In this document: piece by piece, positions 26,550 through 35,520 of the stretch
How the letters are laid out: every line of letters begins with the position of its first letter
How positions within the stretch are numbered: position 1 is the first letter of the stretch
NCBI RefSeq assembly: GCF_014678725.1
Contig: NZ_CP061497.1
Span: forward strand, 248,001-312,000
Origin: Thermomonas sp. XSG
Lineage (GTDB): Bacteria; Pseudomonadota; Gammaproteobacteria; Xanthomonadales; Xanthomonadaceae
Direction of reading: 5' to 3'
Length of the DNA stretch: 64,000 bases
Translations under genes and position numbers: made by a program
Notes under the pieces: generated by a model
Database searches by the model: none
Seen by the model: the letters and a program-made list of their open reading frames with translations, nothing else
What the model was told of the DNA's origin: nothing

Positions 26550-27449
26550 CTACCTGTCGATACGCAGGAACCGCGCCGCGTTGTCATGGAAGATCGCGCG
26601 CTTCTGCGCCGGGCTCAGGAATGGGGCACTGTCGACGCCCTCCACCGCCTGCGTGATCGCTTCCGGCCAGACCATCTGGTCGGAGCCGAACATCAGCCGG
26701 TCGCCCATCCCGGCGGTCACCAGCGCCTGCAGGTAATCGTGGAATTCCTGCCGCGGGATGATCCAGTTGATCACCGACAGGTCCGCGTGCACCTGCGGGT
26801 ACATGTAGAGGATGGCCTTGGTTTCCTGCAGGTAGGGCCAGCCGGCATGCATCAGCCACACCCGCAGTTTGGGATGGCGCTTGAGCATCGGCTCCAACCG
26901 CATCGGGTTGCCGAGGTCGACGCTGAAGCCCGGGCAGCAGCCATACGGCGTGCCCGGCGGCGCCAGGCCGGTGTGGATGCCAACAGGGATGTCGAGTTCT
27001 TCGGCCAGCGCGAGGTAGGGTTCGAACCACACATCGCTGGGGTTCAGCCCGTGGTACTGCGCCCCGATCTCCCCCATCACCTTCAACTCGCCATTGGTGA
27101 ACGCCTTGCGCAACACCTCGACCGGCGGCAGGGGCGTGCGCCCGTCGTCGAGGAACGCGCCGGCCCAGATGGTGTTGTCGCCCCCCGCGCGCCGCATGCT
27201 GGCCATGGCCGCATCGGAGCCGCTGACCAGCCCCAGCACGATGCCGTGCTGGCGCATCCGCTCCAGGGTCAGGCGCTCGCGCTCGGCATCGGAATTGGCC
27301 GTGGTCGGCTTGCCGGTGGCCGGATTGGGCGCGCCGGGCGCCGCCGGCCCGACGTGCAGATGAACATCGATGATCGGCCCCGAGTACGACTGGGCGAACA
27401 CGGGACCGCAGGCCAGAGCCAGCAGCAGGATCAAGCCGGGAGGACGCAT
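26550..27449 (-). CDS. Secreted amidohydrolase (PF04909-type)
   Basis: A 299-residue metal-dependent hydrolase. The start at 27449 (AAGGAG SD) gives a signal peptide (residues 1-20, ending GPVFAQ), so the enzyme is exported. The metal-binding HxH is H30-L-H32 in DVHLHVG; further ligands or family motifs lie in VGIHTG, MHAGWPY and the final FGSDQMVW with the catalytic aspartate. The last is the hallmark of the amidohydrolase-2 (ACMSD-like) family, which decarboxylates or hydrolyses small ring or acid substrates. The substrate is unknown. Confidence 0.82.
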   Translation of the reverse strand: MRPPGLILLLALACGPVFAQSYSGPIIDVHLHVGPAAPGAPNPATGKPTTANSDAERERLTLERMRQHGIVLGLVSGSDAAMASMRRAGGDNTIWAGAFLDDGRTPLPPVEVLRKAFTNGELKVMGEIGAQYHGLNPSDVWFEPYLALAEELDIPVGIHTGLAPPGTPYGCCPGFSVDLGNPMRLEPMLKRHPKLRVWLMHAGWPYLQETKAILYMYPQVHADLSVINWIIPRQEFHDYLQALVTAGMGDRLMFGSDQMVWPEAITQAVEGVDSAPFLSPAQKRAIFHDNAARFLRIDR

Positions 27450-27555
27450 CTTGTCTCGCTCCTTCGCAGGGACTCCCGACAGGCAACGCGAAGTCCGACG
27501 GCAGGTGGCCACGCCCTCCGCCATGCGCGTACCGGAGGCGCCATCCCGACCCCGA

Positions 27556-27987
27556 CTACGGCACGCCGACCAGCCGGACGCCGTCCGCGACGATGCGGTA
27601 CTCGACCGGATCGACCGCCAGGCCCTTGCCGCCGTCCTCGGCAAAATGTTTGACCTGCTCCGGGCTCAGCTGTTTGCGCGCCAACACGCCGTGGACCACC
27701 GCGCTACCACTGGCATCCTTGGGCAGGAAGAAATCGTCGTTGCCGAACATCACCCGCGCCGTCTGGCCCTCGTGCTCAAGCACCATCCAGCAGCCCTTGG
27801 CCTGGCAGACCTCGGTGATCCGGCCACTGAATCGGCCGGGCTTGCCGGCATGGGTATCGAACGCGGCGACGGCCTGCGACACCGGTACCGCCACGCCGTC
27901 GGCGAAGGGCTTTCCATAGGTGGAAAGGCTGCCGGCGTGCGCGAACAACGCGGCGGTGGAGAGCAGGCAGGTGGTGAGCAGGCGCAT
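27556..27987 (-). CDS. Periplasmic DUF4920 domain protein
   Basis: A 143-residue exported protein. Start 27987 gives a short signal peptide (MRLLTTCLLSTAALFAHA). The mature domain has the DUF4920 pattern: STYGKPF at its start, GRFSGRITEVCQAKGCWMVLEHE in the middle with a CxxxxC pair (CQAKGC), then FFLPKDASGSAVVHGVL. The paired cysteines suggest metal or redox chemistry, but no function is established. It is divergent from the SDR gene at 28131 and convergent with none; the downstream neighbour on the same strand is the amidohydrolase. Confidence 0.8.
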   Translation of the reverse strand: MRLLTTCLLSTAALFAHAGSLSTYGKPFADGVAVPVSQAVAAFDTHAGKPGRFSGRITEVCQAKGCWMVLEHEGQTARVMFGNDDFFLPKDASGSAVVHGVLARKQLSPEQVKHFAEDGGKGLAVDPVEYRIVADGVRLVGVP

Positions 27988-28130
27988 GGCGGGTACCGTG
28001 TCGGCGGCGGAATGGGCTGTCGACCATAGCGGAACCGCCGCCTGCCAACCACCGGCAATGCTGGCGGCAACGCGACCTTCCGTCATCCCGTTGTGCCATG
28101 CTGGCCGAGGTACCCATCGGAGCGCCCGAC

Positions 28131-29039
28131 ATGGCCAGCAAGAAAGCGGTTTCCCCCGCCAACAACTCCGCGGACGAAAAGGCGGCCAGCGCGGCCGCCA
28201 TGGCGGCTTCAGCCGGCAAACCCCGCCCCGCGGCACGCGCGAAGATCGCGCACACACCGCACCGCTTCGACGGCAAGGTGGTGGTCACCACCGGCGCCGC
28301 CGCGGGCCTGGGCCGCGCCACCGTGCTGCGGCTGGCGCTTGAAGGCGCCACGCAGGTGCTGGTGGACCTGAAGAAGGACGGACTGAAGCGGGTACAGAAG
28401 GAAATCGAGGCGCTCAACCCACGGGCGAAGACGCTGCTGGTGACCGCCGACGTGTCCAACCCGGACGACGTCCACGCCTACGTGAAGAAGACGATGAAGG
28501 CGTTTGGTCGCATCGACGGCTTCTTCAACAACGCGGGCATCGAGGGGCGGCAGAACCTGACCGAGGATTTCGGCGGCAAGGAGTTCGACCGCGTCATCGG
28601 CGTGAACCTCAACGGCGTGTTCTATGGCATGGCCGAAGTGCTGAAGGTGATGCACCAGCAAGGCAGCGGCAGCATCGTCAACTCCGCGTCGGTGGGCGGC
28701 ATCCGCGGGGTCGGCAACCAGTCCGGCTACTCCGCCTCCAAGCACGGCGTGGTGGGCCTGACCCGCAACTCGGCGGTGGAGTACGGGCAGTACGGCATCA
28801 CCATCAACGCGATCGCGCCGGGCGCGATCATGACCGATATGGTCGAGAATTCTCTGCGGCAGATGGCCGGCGATGACTGGGAAGCCGCCGGCAAGCAGTT
28901 CGTGAGCGTCAACCCGATGCAGCGCTTCGGCCGGCCGGAGGAAGTGGCGGCGGTGGTGGCGTTCCTGCTGTCCGGCGAAGCCAGCTTCGTCAACGGGCTG
29001 GTGGTCACCATCGACGGCGGCCAGTCCTACAAGTATTGA
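28131..29039 (+). CDS. Short-chain dehydrogenase/reductase
   Basis: A 302-residue NAD(P)-dependent oxidoreductase. An Ala/Lys-rich extension (residues 1-45) precedes a classical SDR domain with TGAAAGLG at 54-61, NNAG in the middle, the catalytic serine in SIVNSASVGG, and YSASK near residue 200. The C-terminal GRPEEVAAVVAFLLS and IDGGQSYKY follow the family pattern. The start at 28131 was preferred to one 11 codons upstream. The extension is odd for the family and may be a recent start-site extension. Substrate is unknown. Confidence 0.9.
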   Translation: MASKKAVSPANNSADEKAASAAAMAASAGKPRPAARAKIAHTPHRFDGKVVVTTGAAAGLGRATVLRLALEGATQVLVDLKKDGLKRVQKEIEALNPRAKTLLVTADVSNPDDVHAYVKKTMKAFGRIDGFFNNAGIEGRQNLTEDFGGKEFDRVIGVNLNGVFYGMAEVLKVMHQQGSGSIVNSASVGGIRGVGNQSGYSASKHGVVGLTRNSAVEYGQYGITINAIAPGAIMTDMVENSLRQMAGDDWEAAGKQFVSVNPMQRFGRPEEVAAVVAFLLSGEASFVNGLVVTIDGGQSYKY

Positions 29040-29126
29040 GCAACAGCCCGGCTCGGCGGGTGTCGCCAGCGACACCCGCCAGCACGAGGTCCGCATCCGC
29101 GCACCACCGACACCGCACCGGTGGTC

Positions 29127-30173
29127 TTAGCCTGCTGCGGCCGCCGTGCCGCCACCCCGCTTCTTCACCGCGCGCGCCTTCGTCCTGGCCTTCGCCCGCT
29201 CGTCCACCACCGCGGTGAACAGCGCGCCGACGAAGATGATCAGCGCCGCGTAGTAGATCCACACCAACGCCAGCACCAGCGTGCCCATCGCGCCATAGGC
29301 CGAGCCCGGATCCGCACGCCCGAGGTACCAGCCGATCGCCGCACGCCCGAACAGGAACATCGCCGCCGTCGCGGCACCTCCCCCGATGGCGCGTTTCCAG
29401 CCAACCCGGCGATCCGGCAGGTAGTGGTACATCAGCGCAAACGCGAGCATGTACACCAGCCACGCCGCCACCTGCGCCATCAGCGGCAACACCCAGTCCA
29501 CCCGCGCGAACATCAGTTCCAACGCCGTGTTGAGGGTCAGCGACACCACCAGCAGGAAGCCCAGCGCCAGCACCAGCCCCAGCGAGAACACCCGCTTGCG
29601 CAGCCACGCCAGCGGCCCGGGTAGCGCAGTCGCATCGGTCCGGAACACCTTGTTGAGCACGTCCTGGAGCTGGGCAAATACCGCGGTGGCGCCAACGAAC
29701 AACAGGCCCAGGCTCCACCAGCCGGCAATCGATCCCGTATCCGGGCGATCGCGCGCGTTGTCGACGATGGTGCGCGCCACCCGCTCCGCGTCCGTGCCCA
29801 CCAGCAAAGCGATCTGCTGCATCACGGCCTCCTGCGCGATCGGCAGGATCGACGTGGTGAACCACACCAGGATCAGCAGCAGCGGCGCCAGTGACAGAAT
29901 GGCGTACAACGCCAGCGCCGCTGACTGCGACATCAGGTCGGCATCGATGAAGCGGCGCAGCAACGCCACCGGCAAGCTGCCGCGCGCCTTGCGGATGAAC
30001 GCCTCTACCGCGGGCCGGCGGGTCGACACGCCACTGCGCGCGCGCGAAGCGGTGGGCTGGGTGGGGTCCAGCTTCTCCGCCACCTTGCCGGGCTTCGCGG
30101 CCTTGGCGAGCTTGCTGGCCCCACGCCTGGCTGGCGAGATTGCGGATTTCGGGTGGGTGCGTCGCTTCGGCAT
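29127..30173 (-). CDS. YihY/BrkB-family membrane protein
   Basis: A 348-residue inner-membrane protein with six predicted helices between residues about 85 and 320. The helix-2 sequence ALALYAILSLAPLL, the loop that follows it, and YHYLPDRRVGWKRAIGGG are hallmarks of the YihY/BrkB family (once called ribonuclease BN). The first 70 residues and the last 25 are very basic and probably cytoplasmic tails. The start at 30173 (MPKRRTHPKS) was chosen over a GTG 11 codons upstream. It converges with the SDR gene. Transport or envelope function is suspected for the family but not shown. Confidence 0.88.
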   Translation of the reverse strand: MPKRRTHPKSAISPARRGASKLAKAAKPGKVAEKLDPTQPTASRARSGVSTRRPAVEAFIRKARGSLPVALLRRFIDADLMSQSAALALYAILSLAPLLLILVWFTTSILPIAQEAVMQQIALLVGTDAERVARTIVDNARDRPDTGSIAGWWSLGLLFVGATAVFAQLQDVLNKVFRTDATALPGPLAWLRKRVFSLGLVLALGFLLVVSLTLNTALELMFARVDWVLPLMAQVAAWLVYMLAFALMYHYLPDRRVGWKRAIGGGAATAAMFLFGRAAIGWYLGRADPGSAYGAMGTLVLALVWIYYAALIIFVGALFTAVVDERAKARTKARAVKKRGGGTAAAAG

Positions 30174-30245
30174 GCGCGGTCCGTGGCAGGAACACCCGCG
30201 CACCATGCCCGCTGCGGCGTGAAGGCGGAATGGTGCCGTGGCTGG

Positions 30246-31103
30246 CTAATCCTGCTCGGCCGCTGCCTCGCGGCCCTGCTGCCGGATCAACGCTTCCTCG
30301 CGCGCGTCGTTGATGGCATGGCGCACGCCGTCGAGGTCCGGGGCGGATTCATCATGGGCGAACACACCGGTGAGCTCGCTGTCCGGCCGCAGTTCACCGG
30401 CTTCGTAGAGCGCCCACATTTCCTCGCCATACCAGGTGTCCAGCAACTCCGGCGCCCACGCGCCGAGGCTGGCGGTGAGATTGTTGACGTCCCGCAGCAG
30501 CATGGTGCGGGCGGCATTGTTGCCGGCGGCGCTGACCACCTGCGGGAAATCGATGATGACCGGGCCGTCGGGGGCGACCAGCACGTTGTATTCGGACAGG
30601 TCGCCATGGATCAGACCCACGCAGAGCATCTTCACCACCTGCCGCACCAGGAAGCGGTGGAAACCGCGGGCCAGCTCCGGCGACAGTTCCACCTCGCCCA
30701 GCCGCGGCGCGGAATGGCCGTCGGCGTCCACCACCAGCTCCATCACCAGCACGCCGTGGAAATAACCGTACGGCTCCGGCACGCGCACACCGGCATCCCG
30801 CAGCTGGTACAGCGCGTCGACCTCGGTGTTCTTCCACGCGGTCTCCTGCTGCTTGCGACCGTATTTCGTGGCCTTGCCGATCGCCCGCGCCTCGCGGCTG
30901 CCGCGCACCTTGCGCCCTTCCTGGTACTGCACGCGCTGCTGGAAACTGCGCTGCGCCATGTCCTTGTAAAGCTTCGCGCAGCGGATGTCGTGGCCGGCGC
31001 GCACCACGTACACGGCCGCTTCCTTGCCGCTTTTCAGCGGCCGCAGCACTTCATCGATCACGCCGTCGTCGATGAGCGGCTGCAGGCCTGGGGGGGTCTT
31101 CAT
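30246..31103 (-). CDS. RIO1-family serine protein kinase
   Basis: A 285-residue atypical kinase. The nucleotide-binding loop is KSGKEAAVY (24-32), the ATP lysine is in AKLYKD (K44), the catalytic loop is HGDLSEYN (166-173, D168), and the metal-binding aspartate is in IDFPQ (D185). These are RIO-family, not eukaryote-like, motifs; the closest known bacterial type is the PA4780-like kinase of Pseudomonas. Bacterial substrates are unknown. The AAAGGA SD supports the start at 31103. It is divergent from the pseudouridine synthase gene at 31193, with 89 bases for both promoters. Confidence 0.9.
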   Translation of the reverse strand: MKTPPGLQPLIDDGVIDEVLRPLKSGKEAAVYVVRAGHDIRCAKLYKDMAQRSFQQRVQYQEGRKVRGSREARAIGKATKYGRKQQETAWKNTEVDALYQLRDAGVRVPEPYGYFHGVLVMELVVDADGHSAPRLGEVELSPELARGFHRFLVRQVVKMLCVGLIHGDLSEYNVLVAPDGPVIIDFPQVVSAAGNNAARTMLLRDVNNLTASLGAWAPELLDTWYGEEMWALYEAGELRPDSELTGVFAHDESAPDLDGVRHAINDAREEALIRQQGREAAAEQD

Positions 31104-31192
31104 TGCATCCTTTGGGAAAGACCGGGATCGTGACCCGGCCCGCTAGATTGCCTCATCGCTACACTGGCTGTCCCTTTTTCCGGCAACACCGC

Positions 31193-31915
31193 ATGTCCGA
31201 TTCCGTACGACTGGCCAAACGCGTGGCCGAGCTGGCCGCCTGCTCGCGCGCCGACGCGGAGCAATACATCCGCAACGGCTGGGTGCAGGTCGACGGGTGC
31301 GTGGTCGAGAATCCCGCGCACGCGGTGTCCCGCGAGACAGTGACGCTGGATGAGGAGGCGCGGCTGGAGGCCGTAGAACCGGCCACCGTGCTGCTGCACA
31401 AGCCGGTGGGCTACGACACCATCAGCGGGCCCAACCCCGCCGCCGCCCTGGTGCAGCCCGGCACCCGCTGGCCCGAAGACCCTTCCGGCGTGCGCATGCT
31501 GGAGCGCCATTTCCACCGCCTGACCCCGCTGGTGCCCCTGGATATCGACGCCAGCGGCTTGATGGTACTGACCCAGGACGGGCGGGTGTGGCGCCGCCTC
31601 ACCGAGGACGGCGACGGGATCGAACAGGAATACGTGGTCGAGGTCAGCGGCGACATCGCCCCTTATGGCCTGCGCAAGCTCAACCACGGCCTGCACTACA
31701 ACGGCCGCGCGCTGCCGCCGTGCAAGGTCAGCTGGCAGAACGAAGTACGCCTGCGTTTTGCCCTGAAGGGCGTGCAGGGCGGGCAGCTGCGCGACATGTG
31801 CGCGCAGGTCGGGCTGGAAGTGGTGTCGATCCGCCGCCTGCGGATCGGCAAGATCCCGCTGGCGAAGATGCCGGTGGGCACATGGCGCTACCTGCCGGTG
31901 GGCGAGCGGTTCTAG
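31193..31915 (+). CDS. rRNA pseudouridine synthase, RsuA/RluF-type
   Basis: A 240-residue enzyme that isomerises a uridine in ribosomal RNA. An S4 RNA-binding domain (about residues 5-55) precedes the catalytic domain, with the KPVGYDT segment at 70-76 and the catalytic aspartate D117 in PLDIDASGLMVLT, a variant of the GRLDxDSxGL signature. The C-terminal RLRIGKIPL is typical of the RsuA/RluB/E/F group. RluF (23S U2604) is the closest match by layout, but the target base is inferred only. The start at 31193 was chosen because the S4 domain begins there. Confidence 0.85.
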   Translation: MSDSVRLAKRVAELAACSRADAEQYIRNGWVQVDGCVVENPAHAVSRETVTLDEEARLEAVEPATVLLHKPVGYDTISGPNPAAALVQPGTRWPEDPSGVRMLERHFHRLTPLVPLDIDASGLMVLTQDGRVWRRLTEDGDGIEQEYVVEVSGDIAPYGLRKLNHGLHYNGRALPPCKVSWQNEVRLRFALKGVQGGQLRDMCAQVGLEVVSIRRLRIGKIPLAKMPVGTWRYLPVGERF

Positions 31916-32044
31916 GTCCCCTGCTGACCGGGCCGGCAGCCCGCTGCCGCCAACCGGATTGACCTGTTGCGCCCGCCATCGGGCGCATACTCCGTCGGCC
32001 GGCTGCAACCGCAGCCGCACCCCCGCACAGCCAAGGAGACGCAC

Positions 32045-32161
32045 GTGAGTAAGGGCATGGATCAGAAGAAGGAACAGAAGAAGAAGCCGGCCAAGACGAT
32101 GAAGGAAAAGAAGGCCGAGAAGAAGGACAAGAAGGCGACCAAGGGCTTCGCACCCACCTGA
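32045..32161 (+). CDS. Lysine-rich 38-residue microprotein with GTG start
   Basis: A very small protein: 15 of 38 residues are lysine, with alternating acidic residues (KTMKEKKAEKKDKKATKG), so it is probably a charged helix that could bind RNA or the ribosome. GTG 32045 has a strong AAGGAGA SD six bases upstream; a frame to 31967 has no SD. It is followed 12 bases later by the GST gene, whose own SD overlaps its stop region, so the two are likely cotranscribed. No homologous family is recognised. Confidence 0.65.
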   Translation: MSKGMDQKKEQKKKPAKTMKEKKAEKKDKKATKGFAPT

Positions 32162-32173
32162 GTGGAGCACCGT

Positions 32174-32836
32174 ATGGCCGCCACCCTGCCCCGTCTGTAC
32201 CTGCACCCGTTCTCCTCGTATTGCCAGAAGGTGCTGGTGGCGCTGTACGAAAACGGTACGCCGTTCGAATACCGGCATCTGGAGGAAGGCGACAACGCCG
32301 CCGAGCTGGCGGCCCTGTGGCCGATCAAGCGCTTCCCGGTGCTGGTGGAGAACGGGCGCAGCGTGCTGGAAGCCAGCTGCATCATCGAATACCTGCAGCT
32401 GCACCATCCCGGGCCGGTACGGCTGATCCCGGACGATCCCGATGCCGCGCTGGAAGTGCGGATGCTGGACCGGTTCTTCGACCAGTACGTCTCCACCCCG
32501 CAGCAGAAGTTCGTCTACGACGCCTTGCGCCCGCAGGACAGCCGCGACCCCCACGGCGTGGGCGAGGCCGCGGCGATGCTGGACAAGGCCTATGCTTGGC
32601 TGGATGCACGCATGGAGGGTCGCAGCTGGGCTGTCGGGGAGGCCTTCAGCCTGGCCGACTGCGCCGCCGCTCCCTTCCTGTTCTACGCCGACTGGACCCA
32701 TCCCATCGGCGACCACTTGAGCCATGTGCGCGCTTACCGGGCCCGCCTGCTGGCGCGCCCCTCGTTCCAGCGGGCGGTGGATGAGGCACGGCCGTACCGG
32801 CATTACTTCCCGCTGGGCGCACCGGCACGGGACTGA
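32174..32836 (+). CDS. Glutathione S-transferase family protein
   Basis: A 220-residue GST with an N-terminal thioredoxin-like domain (residues 5-83) and a helical C-terminal domain. Typical elements are LHPFSSYCQKVLVALYENG (possible active-site serine or cysteine in SSYC), the cis-proline in FPVLVENGRSVLEASCIIEYL, and the C-terminal N-capping motif SLADCAAAP. ATG 32174 has a GGAG SD; a GTG 12 bases earlier is less likely. It conjugates glutathione or acts as a reductase on an unknown electrophile. Cotranscribed with the lysine-rich microprotein. Confidence 0.9.
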   Translation: MAATLPRLYLHPFSSYCQKVLVALYENGTPFEYRHLEEGDNAAELAALWPIKRFPVLVENGRSVLEASCIIEYLQLHHPGPVRLIPDDPDAALEVRMLDRFFDQYVSTPQQKFVYDALRPQDSRDPHGVGEAAAMLDKAYAWLDARMEGRSWAVGEAFSLADCAAAPFLFYADWTHPIGDHLSHVRAYRARLLARPSFQRAVDEARPYRHYFPLGAPARD

Positions 32837-32889
32837 ACTCGCCCCCCGCGCCGCGGTGGCTCGTCATATCGGCAAAGCCGGTACGGCTC

Positions 32890-33420
32890 CTACAGCGTGC
32901 GCGTGACTTCGCCGCCGCGCTCGGCAAGGAATCGCGCGGCCTCCCGCTGCTGCTGCATCGACAAGGCGTGCACCACCACCGCGCTGCGACCCGCGGCGAT
33001 CGCCTGGCGCACCGCTTGGATATAGCGGTCATGGTCCGGACGCAGTGTCACCAGCCCGCCCAGGAACAAACCGCCAATCGCGCCATACAGCACCCACCAC
33101 CCCGCCGCGGCCCACGGCGAACTGGCCACATGGGGCAGGCCCATCAGCAGCATCACCGCGAACACCACACCGCCGGCAGCGGCGCCAAACAACGCCATTT
33201 TCACGTGCGCGCGGACGATGGTGCGCCAGATGTTGCCGCTCTCCGGCTCCAGCTTGATATCGGTATCGGCGGTACCGGGCGTGATCAGCTTCACCTGCGC
33301 CGGCTTGAAGCCCAGCTGCTCCACCAGCGCCGCCGCGGCGAAGCGCGCAGAGGCGCTCATCGGGAATATCGCCGCCAGCTTGCTGTTGGAGACTTCTGCG
33401 GTCAGCGGGTTGTCGGACAT
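32890..33420 (-). CDS. Two-helix membrane protein of unknown function
   Basis: A 176-residue protein with an N-terminal soluble domain (about residues 12-60; ARFAAAALVEQLGFKPAQVKLITPG resembles general-stress-protein 17M-like domains), two central membrane helices (about 74-94 and 103-124) with a glycine-rich pair GAAAGG and GAIGG, and a C-terminal soluble part with a second alpha-beta segment. The AAGGAG SD supports the start at 33420. The repeated soluble segments on both sides suggest a stress-response membrane protein, but this is inference. Confidence 0.65.
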   Translation of the reverse strand: MSDNPLTAEVSNSKLAAIFPMSASARFAAAALVEQLGFKPAQVKLITPGTADTDIKLEPESGNIWRTIVRAHVKMALFGAAAGGVVFAVMLLMGLPHVASSPWAAAGWWVLYGAIGGLFLGGLVTLRPDHDRYIQAVRQAIAAGRSAVVVHALSMQQQREAARFLAERGGEVTRTL

Positions 33421-33673
33421 GGCCAGCTCCTTCTTTCGGGCCCGTCCTTCCTATAGCAACCGATTGGTGCAGGCCGCGTCATCGCGCAACTTGCCCTTCA
33501 GCTTTTCATCACGGGGATCGCCAGTGCGGTGATGACGGCGTCCCAGCCGTCCCTCCAGCCAGTGGCAGGGGGTGCGCCGACGGACGAAGCATCGCCAGCG
33601 GCCACAAGGCATGCCCAGCCGCTTGCAACCAATGGGGGGCCCGGAAGCACCCGCGAAGACCCGCAAGGCGCGT

Positions 33674-34258
33674 TCAGCTGGCAATGCCAGCGTCGGCCAG
33701 GGTGTCGGCCGGCGGCAGCAGAAGGTCCTCGAGGAAGAACGCCGACAGCTCCGTACGCCCGGCCAGACCCGACTTGGCATAGACCGCGGCGGACTGCGCG
33801 CGCACGGTTTTCTCGGCGGTGCCGCGCAGCGCGGCGATGTCCTTCAGGCTGAGGCCCTTCAGCAGCAGGAAGGCGACTTCCTTCTCGGCGACCGACAGCT
33901 GCCACTGGTCCAGCTGGCGGTCGATGGAACGCGCCAGCCCTTCCACATGCAGGCGCGCCTGCGCCTGCCACGCCGCAGCCTGCTGGCGGTAGGCGGACAG
34001 GTCGCGGGCCTGCGTCGCCAGACGACGCCGCAGGCGCAGAGTGTCGCGCAGCAGGTAGGCGGCCCCGGCGACCGCCGCGATGCCGGCAGCGATTTCCAGC
34101 GCCACGTGCCAGGCGGAAGCGCCCTGGACCAGGTCGGTGCCGACATCGAACGCCACCAGCGTGGCGATCAGCAGCAACGTGCCGACCATCACGCCACGTT
34201 CTTGCAGGCTCAGCGGCCGGCTGGGCGTGTCGCCACTTCCGGCCAGGTCAGTCGTCAT
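33674..34258 (-). CDS. Membrane-anchored LuxR-type transcription regulator
   Basis: A 194-residue protein with two membrane helices (about 25-42 and 50-66), a coiled linker, and a C-terminal LuxR-type helix-turn-helix (about 118-180): LSVAEKEVAFLLLKGLSLKDIAALRGTAEKTVRAQSAAVYAKSGLAGRTEL matches the GerE/LuxR family in pattern, cut here only for description. The start at 34258 overlaps the end of the cytochrome b gene by 11 bases, so the two are translated together. It probably tunes transcription from the membrane in response to the state of the cytochrome or of the quinone pool; this last step is inferred. Confidence 0.82.
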   Translation of the reverse strand: MTTDLAGSGDTPSRPLSLQERGVMVGTLLLIATLVAFDVGTDLVQGASAWHVALEIAAGIAAVAGAAYLLRDTLRLRRRLATQARDLSAYRQQAAAWQAQARLHVEGLARSIDRQLDQWQLSVAEKEVAFLLLKGLSLKDIAALRGTAEKTVRAQSAAVYAKSGLAGRTELSAFFLEDLLLPPADTLADAGIAS

Positions 34259-35003
34259 CTGCTTCGTCTTCGGCATGCTCACCCGCTTCACCACGCCCGG
34301 CATGGGCCTCGTCCGCATCGCCAGCTTCACCCAGCACCAGGCGGGTGCCGAACAGGTCCAGCGTGCCGGTGGCCGGCTGGTAACCGTTGGCCAAGGATCC
34401 ACCGGCAACCACCAGCACGGCAAGCAGCAGCAAGGCAACGAAGGGGCGCGCCGGAACACTGGCCTCATCCGCAGGCAGGTCGCGCTTGCGGCCGGACAGC
34501 ATGCTCAGGGGCAACCCGTCACGGTGGCGCAACACGTGCACCAGCAGGCCGGCCACATGCAGCAGGGCCACGACCAGGAAGGCATTGGCGGCCAGTTCAT
34601 GCACTTCTTCCACCCACTCGGGCCCCGTCCCGCTGGCCATGGCCAGGCCGGTGCCGCCCAGCCCCAGTGCAAGTGCCAGCATCGCCAGCGCCGCCCAGCT
34701 GGAGGCCGGGTTATGGCCGGCCCAGCGGCGCCCGCCGCCAGCGACCACACCCTTCAGGTAGCCCGCCAGCTGGCGTGGGTCCAGGCGCAGGTCGGCCCAG
34801 CGCGCATGGCGCGTGCCGATCGCCCCCCACACCAGTCGCAGCAGCACCGCCAAGCCCAGCATCAGGCCGGCCAGCATGTGCCAGGCGAACCGGGCCGACT
34901 CGTCATCCACCAGATTGGCGATGGCATAAGCGGCCACGAACAGGCCGGCGAAACTCCAGTGGAACACCCGCGTAGGCAGGTCGTACACGCGGACCGCATT
35001 CAT
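34248..35003 (-). CDS. Cytochrome b/b6-type membrane haem protein
   Basis: A 251-residue integral membrane protein with an N-terminal cytochrome b561-like module of four helices (VFHWSFAGLFVAAYAIANLV, then RFAWHMLAGLMLGLAVLLRLVW, a third near residue 105-125, and a fourth near VHELAANAFLVVALLHVAGLLVHVL). The paired histidines in FHW, WHM, VHE and LHV are b-haem ligand candidates. A fifth helix follows near residues 186-202 and the tail is His/Asp/Glu-rich, which might bind metal. A GGAG SD supports the start. The stop overlaps the start of the LuxR-type regulator. Confidence 0.88.
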   Translation of the reverse strand: MNAVRVYDLPTRVFHWSFAGLFVAAYAIANLVDDESARFAWHMLAGLMLGLAVLLRLVWGAIGTRHARWADLRLDPRQLAGYLKGVVAGGGRRWAGHNPASSWAALAMLALALGLGGTGLAMASGTGPEWVEEVHELAANAFLVVALLHVAGLLVHVLRHRDGLPLSMLSGRKRDLPADEASVPARPFVALLLLAVLVVAGGSLANGYQPATGTLDLFGTRLVLGEAGDADEAHAGRGEAGEHAEDEADDD

Positions 35004-35238
35004 GGCACCGTCTCCGTCATCAGGGTGACGGCAGCCTGCGTTGCGGACGTTGCGGCCGCATCGGGCAAATGCCGCATGCCACGCCAACACGAGCCAGCAG
35101 GTCGCGCCTGGGGCATCCGCCCCCTGCCGTGCGGCTCGATGCGCCGGGCCCGGGCGGGCACCGCTCCAGCCAGATACGAAGGGTGCAGCGGCCGCGGCCG
35201 GATTCCTGCCGCGGCGACCGGAAGCACCCTGCCCGCGC

Positions 35239-35520
35239 TCAGCCGAGCTTTTCCAGCTCCCGCGAGGCCATCGCCACCGCACTCTGCAGCAAGCCCGCGT
35301 AGAGCTTGCGCGCGCCGGTATCGCGGGCGATGGTCTCCAGTCCATCGACATAAGCCGACAGCAGCTCGCGTGCATTGAACTGCTGGCCCAGGTCATCCAG
35401 CGTCCGCGTCACGGCATCACGGACGTGCCAGTCCACGTTGACGCCGGTCTCGGCCATCTTGGCCAGATCCAGGACGCGCAGGACATGCGGGGTGACAAGA
35501 CCGACGACGGTGGCTTTCAT
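35239..35520 (-). CDS. Small soluble protein of unknown function
   Basis: A 93-residue helical protein (MKATVVGLVTPHVLRVLDLA...). The ATG at 35520 was chosen over a longer frame because homologous-looking sequence starts there, although no SD is strong. The sequence is regular, with alternating hydrophobic residues, and contains a single RDAVTRTLDDLGQQFNARELL helix, without cysteines or motifs. It precedes the cytochrome b gene by 235 bases on the same strand; that gap holds nothing I recognise. Function is unknown. Confidence 0.5.
   Translation of the reverse strand: MKATVVGLVTPHVLRVLDLAKMAETGVNVDWHVRDAVTRTLDDLGQQFNARELLSAYVDGLETIARDTGARKLYAGLLQSAVAMASRELEKLG

Noticed and set aside
35004-35238. 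Open frame between cytochrome b and the small helical protein gene
   Set aside because: Arg/Ala-rich composition without SD or motif; looks like shadow coding in GC-rich DNA.
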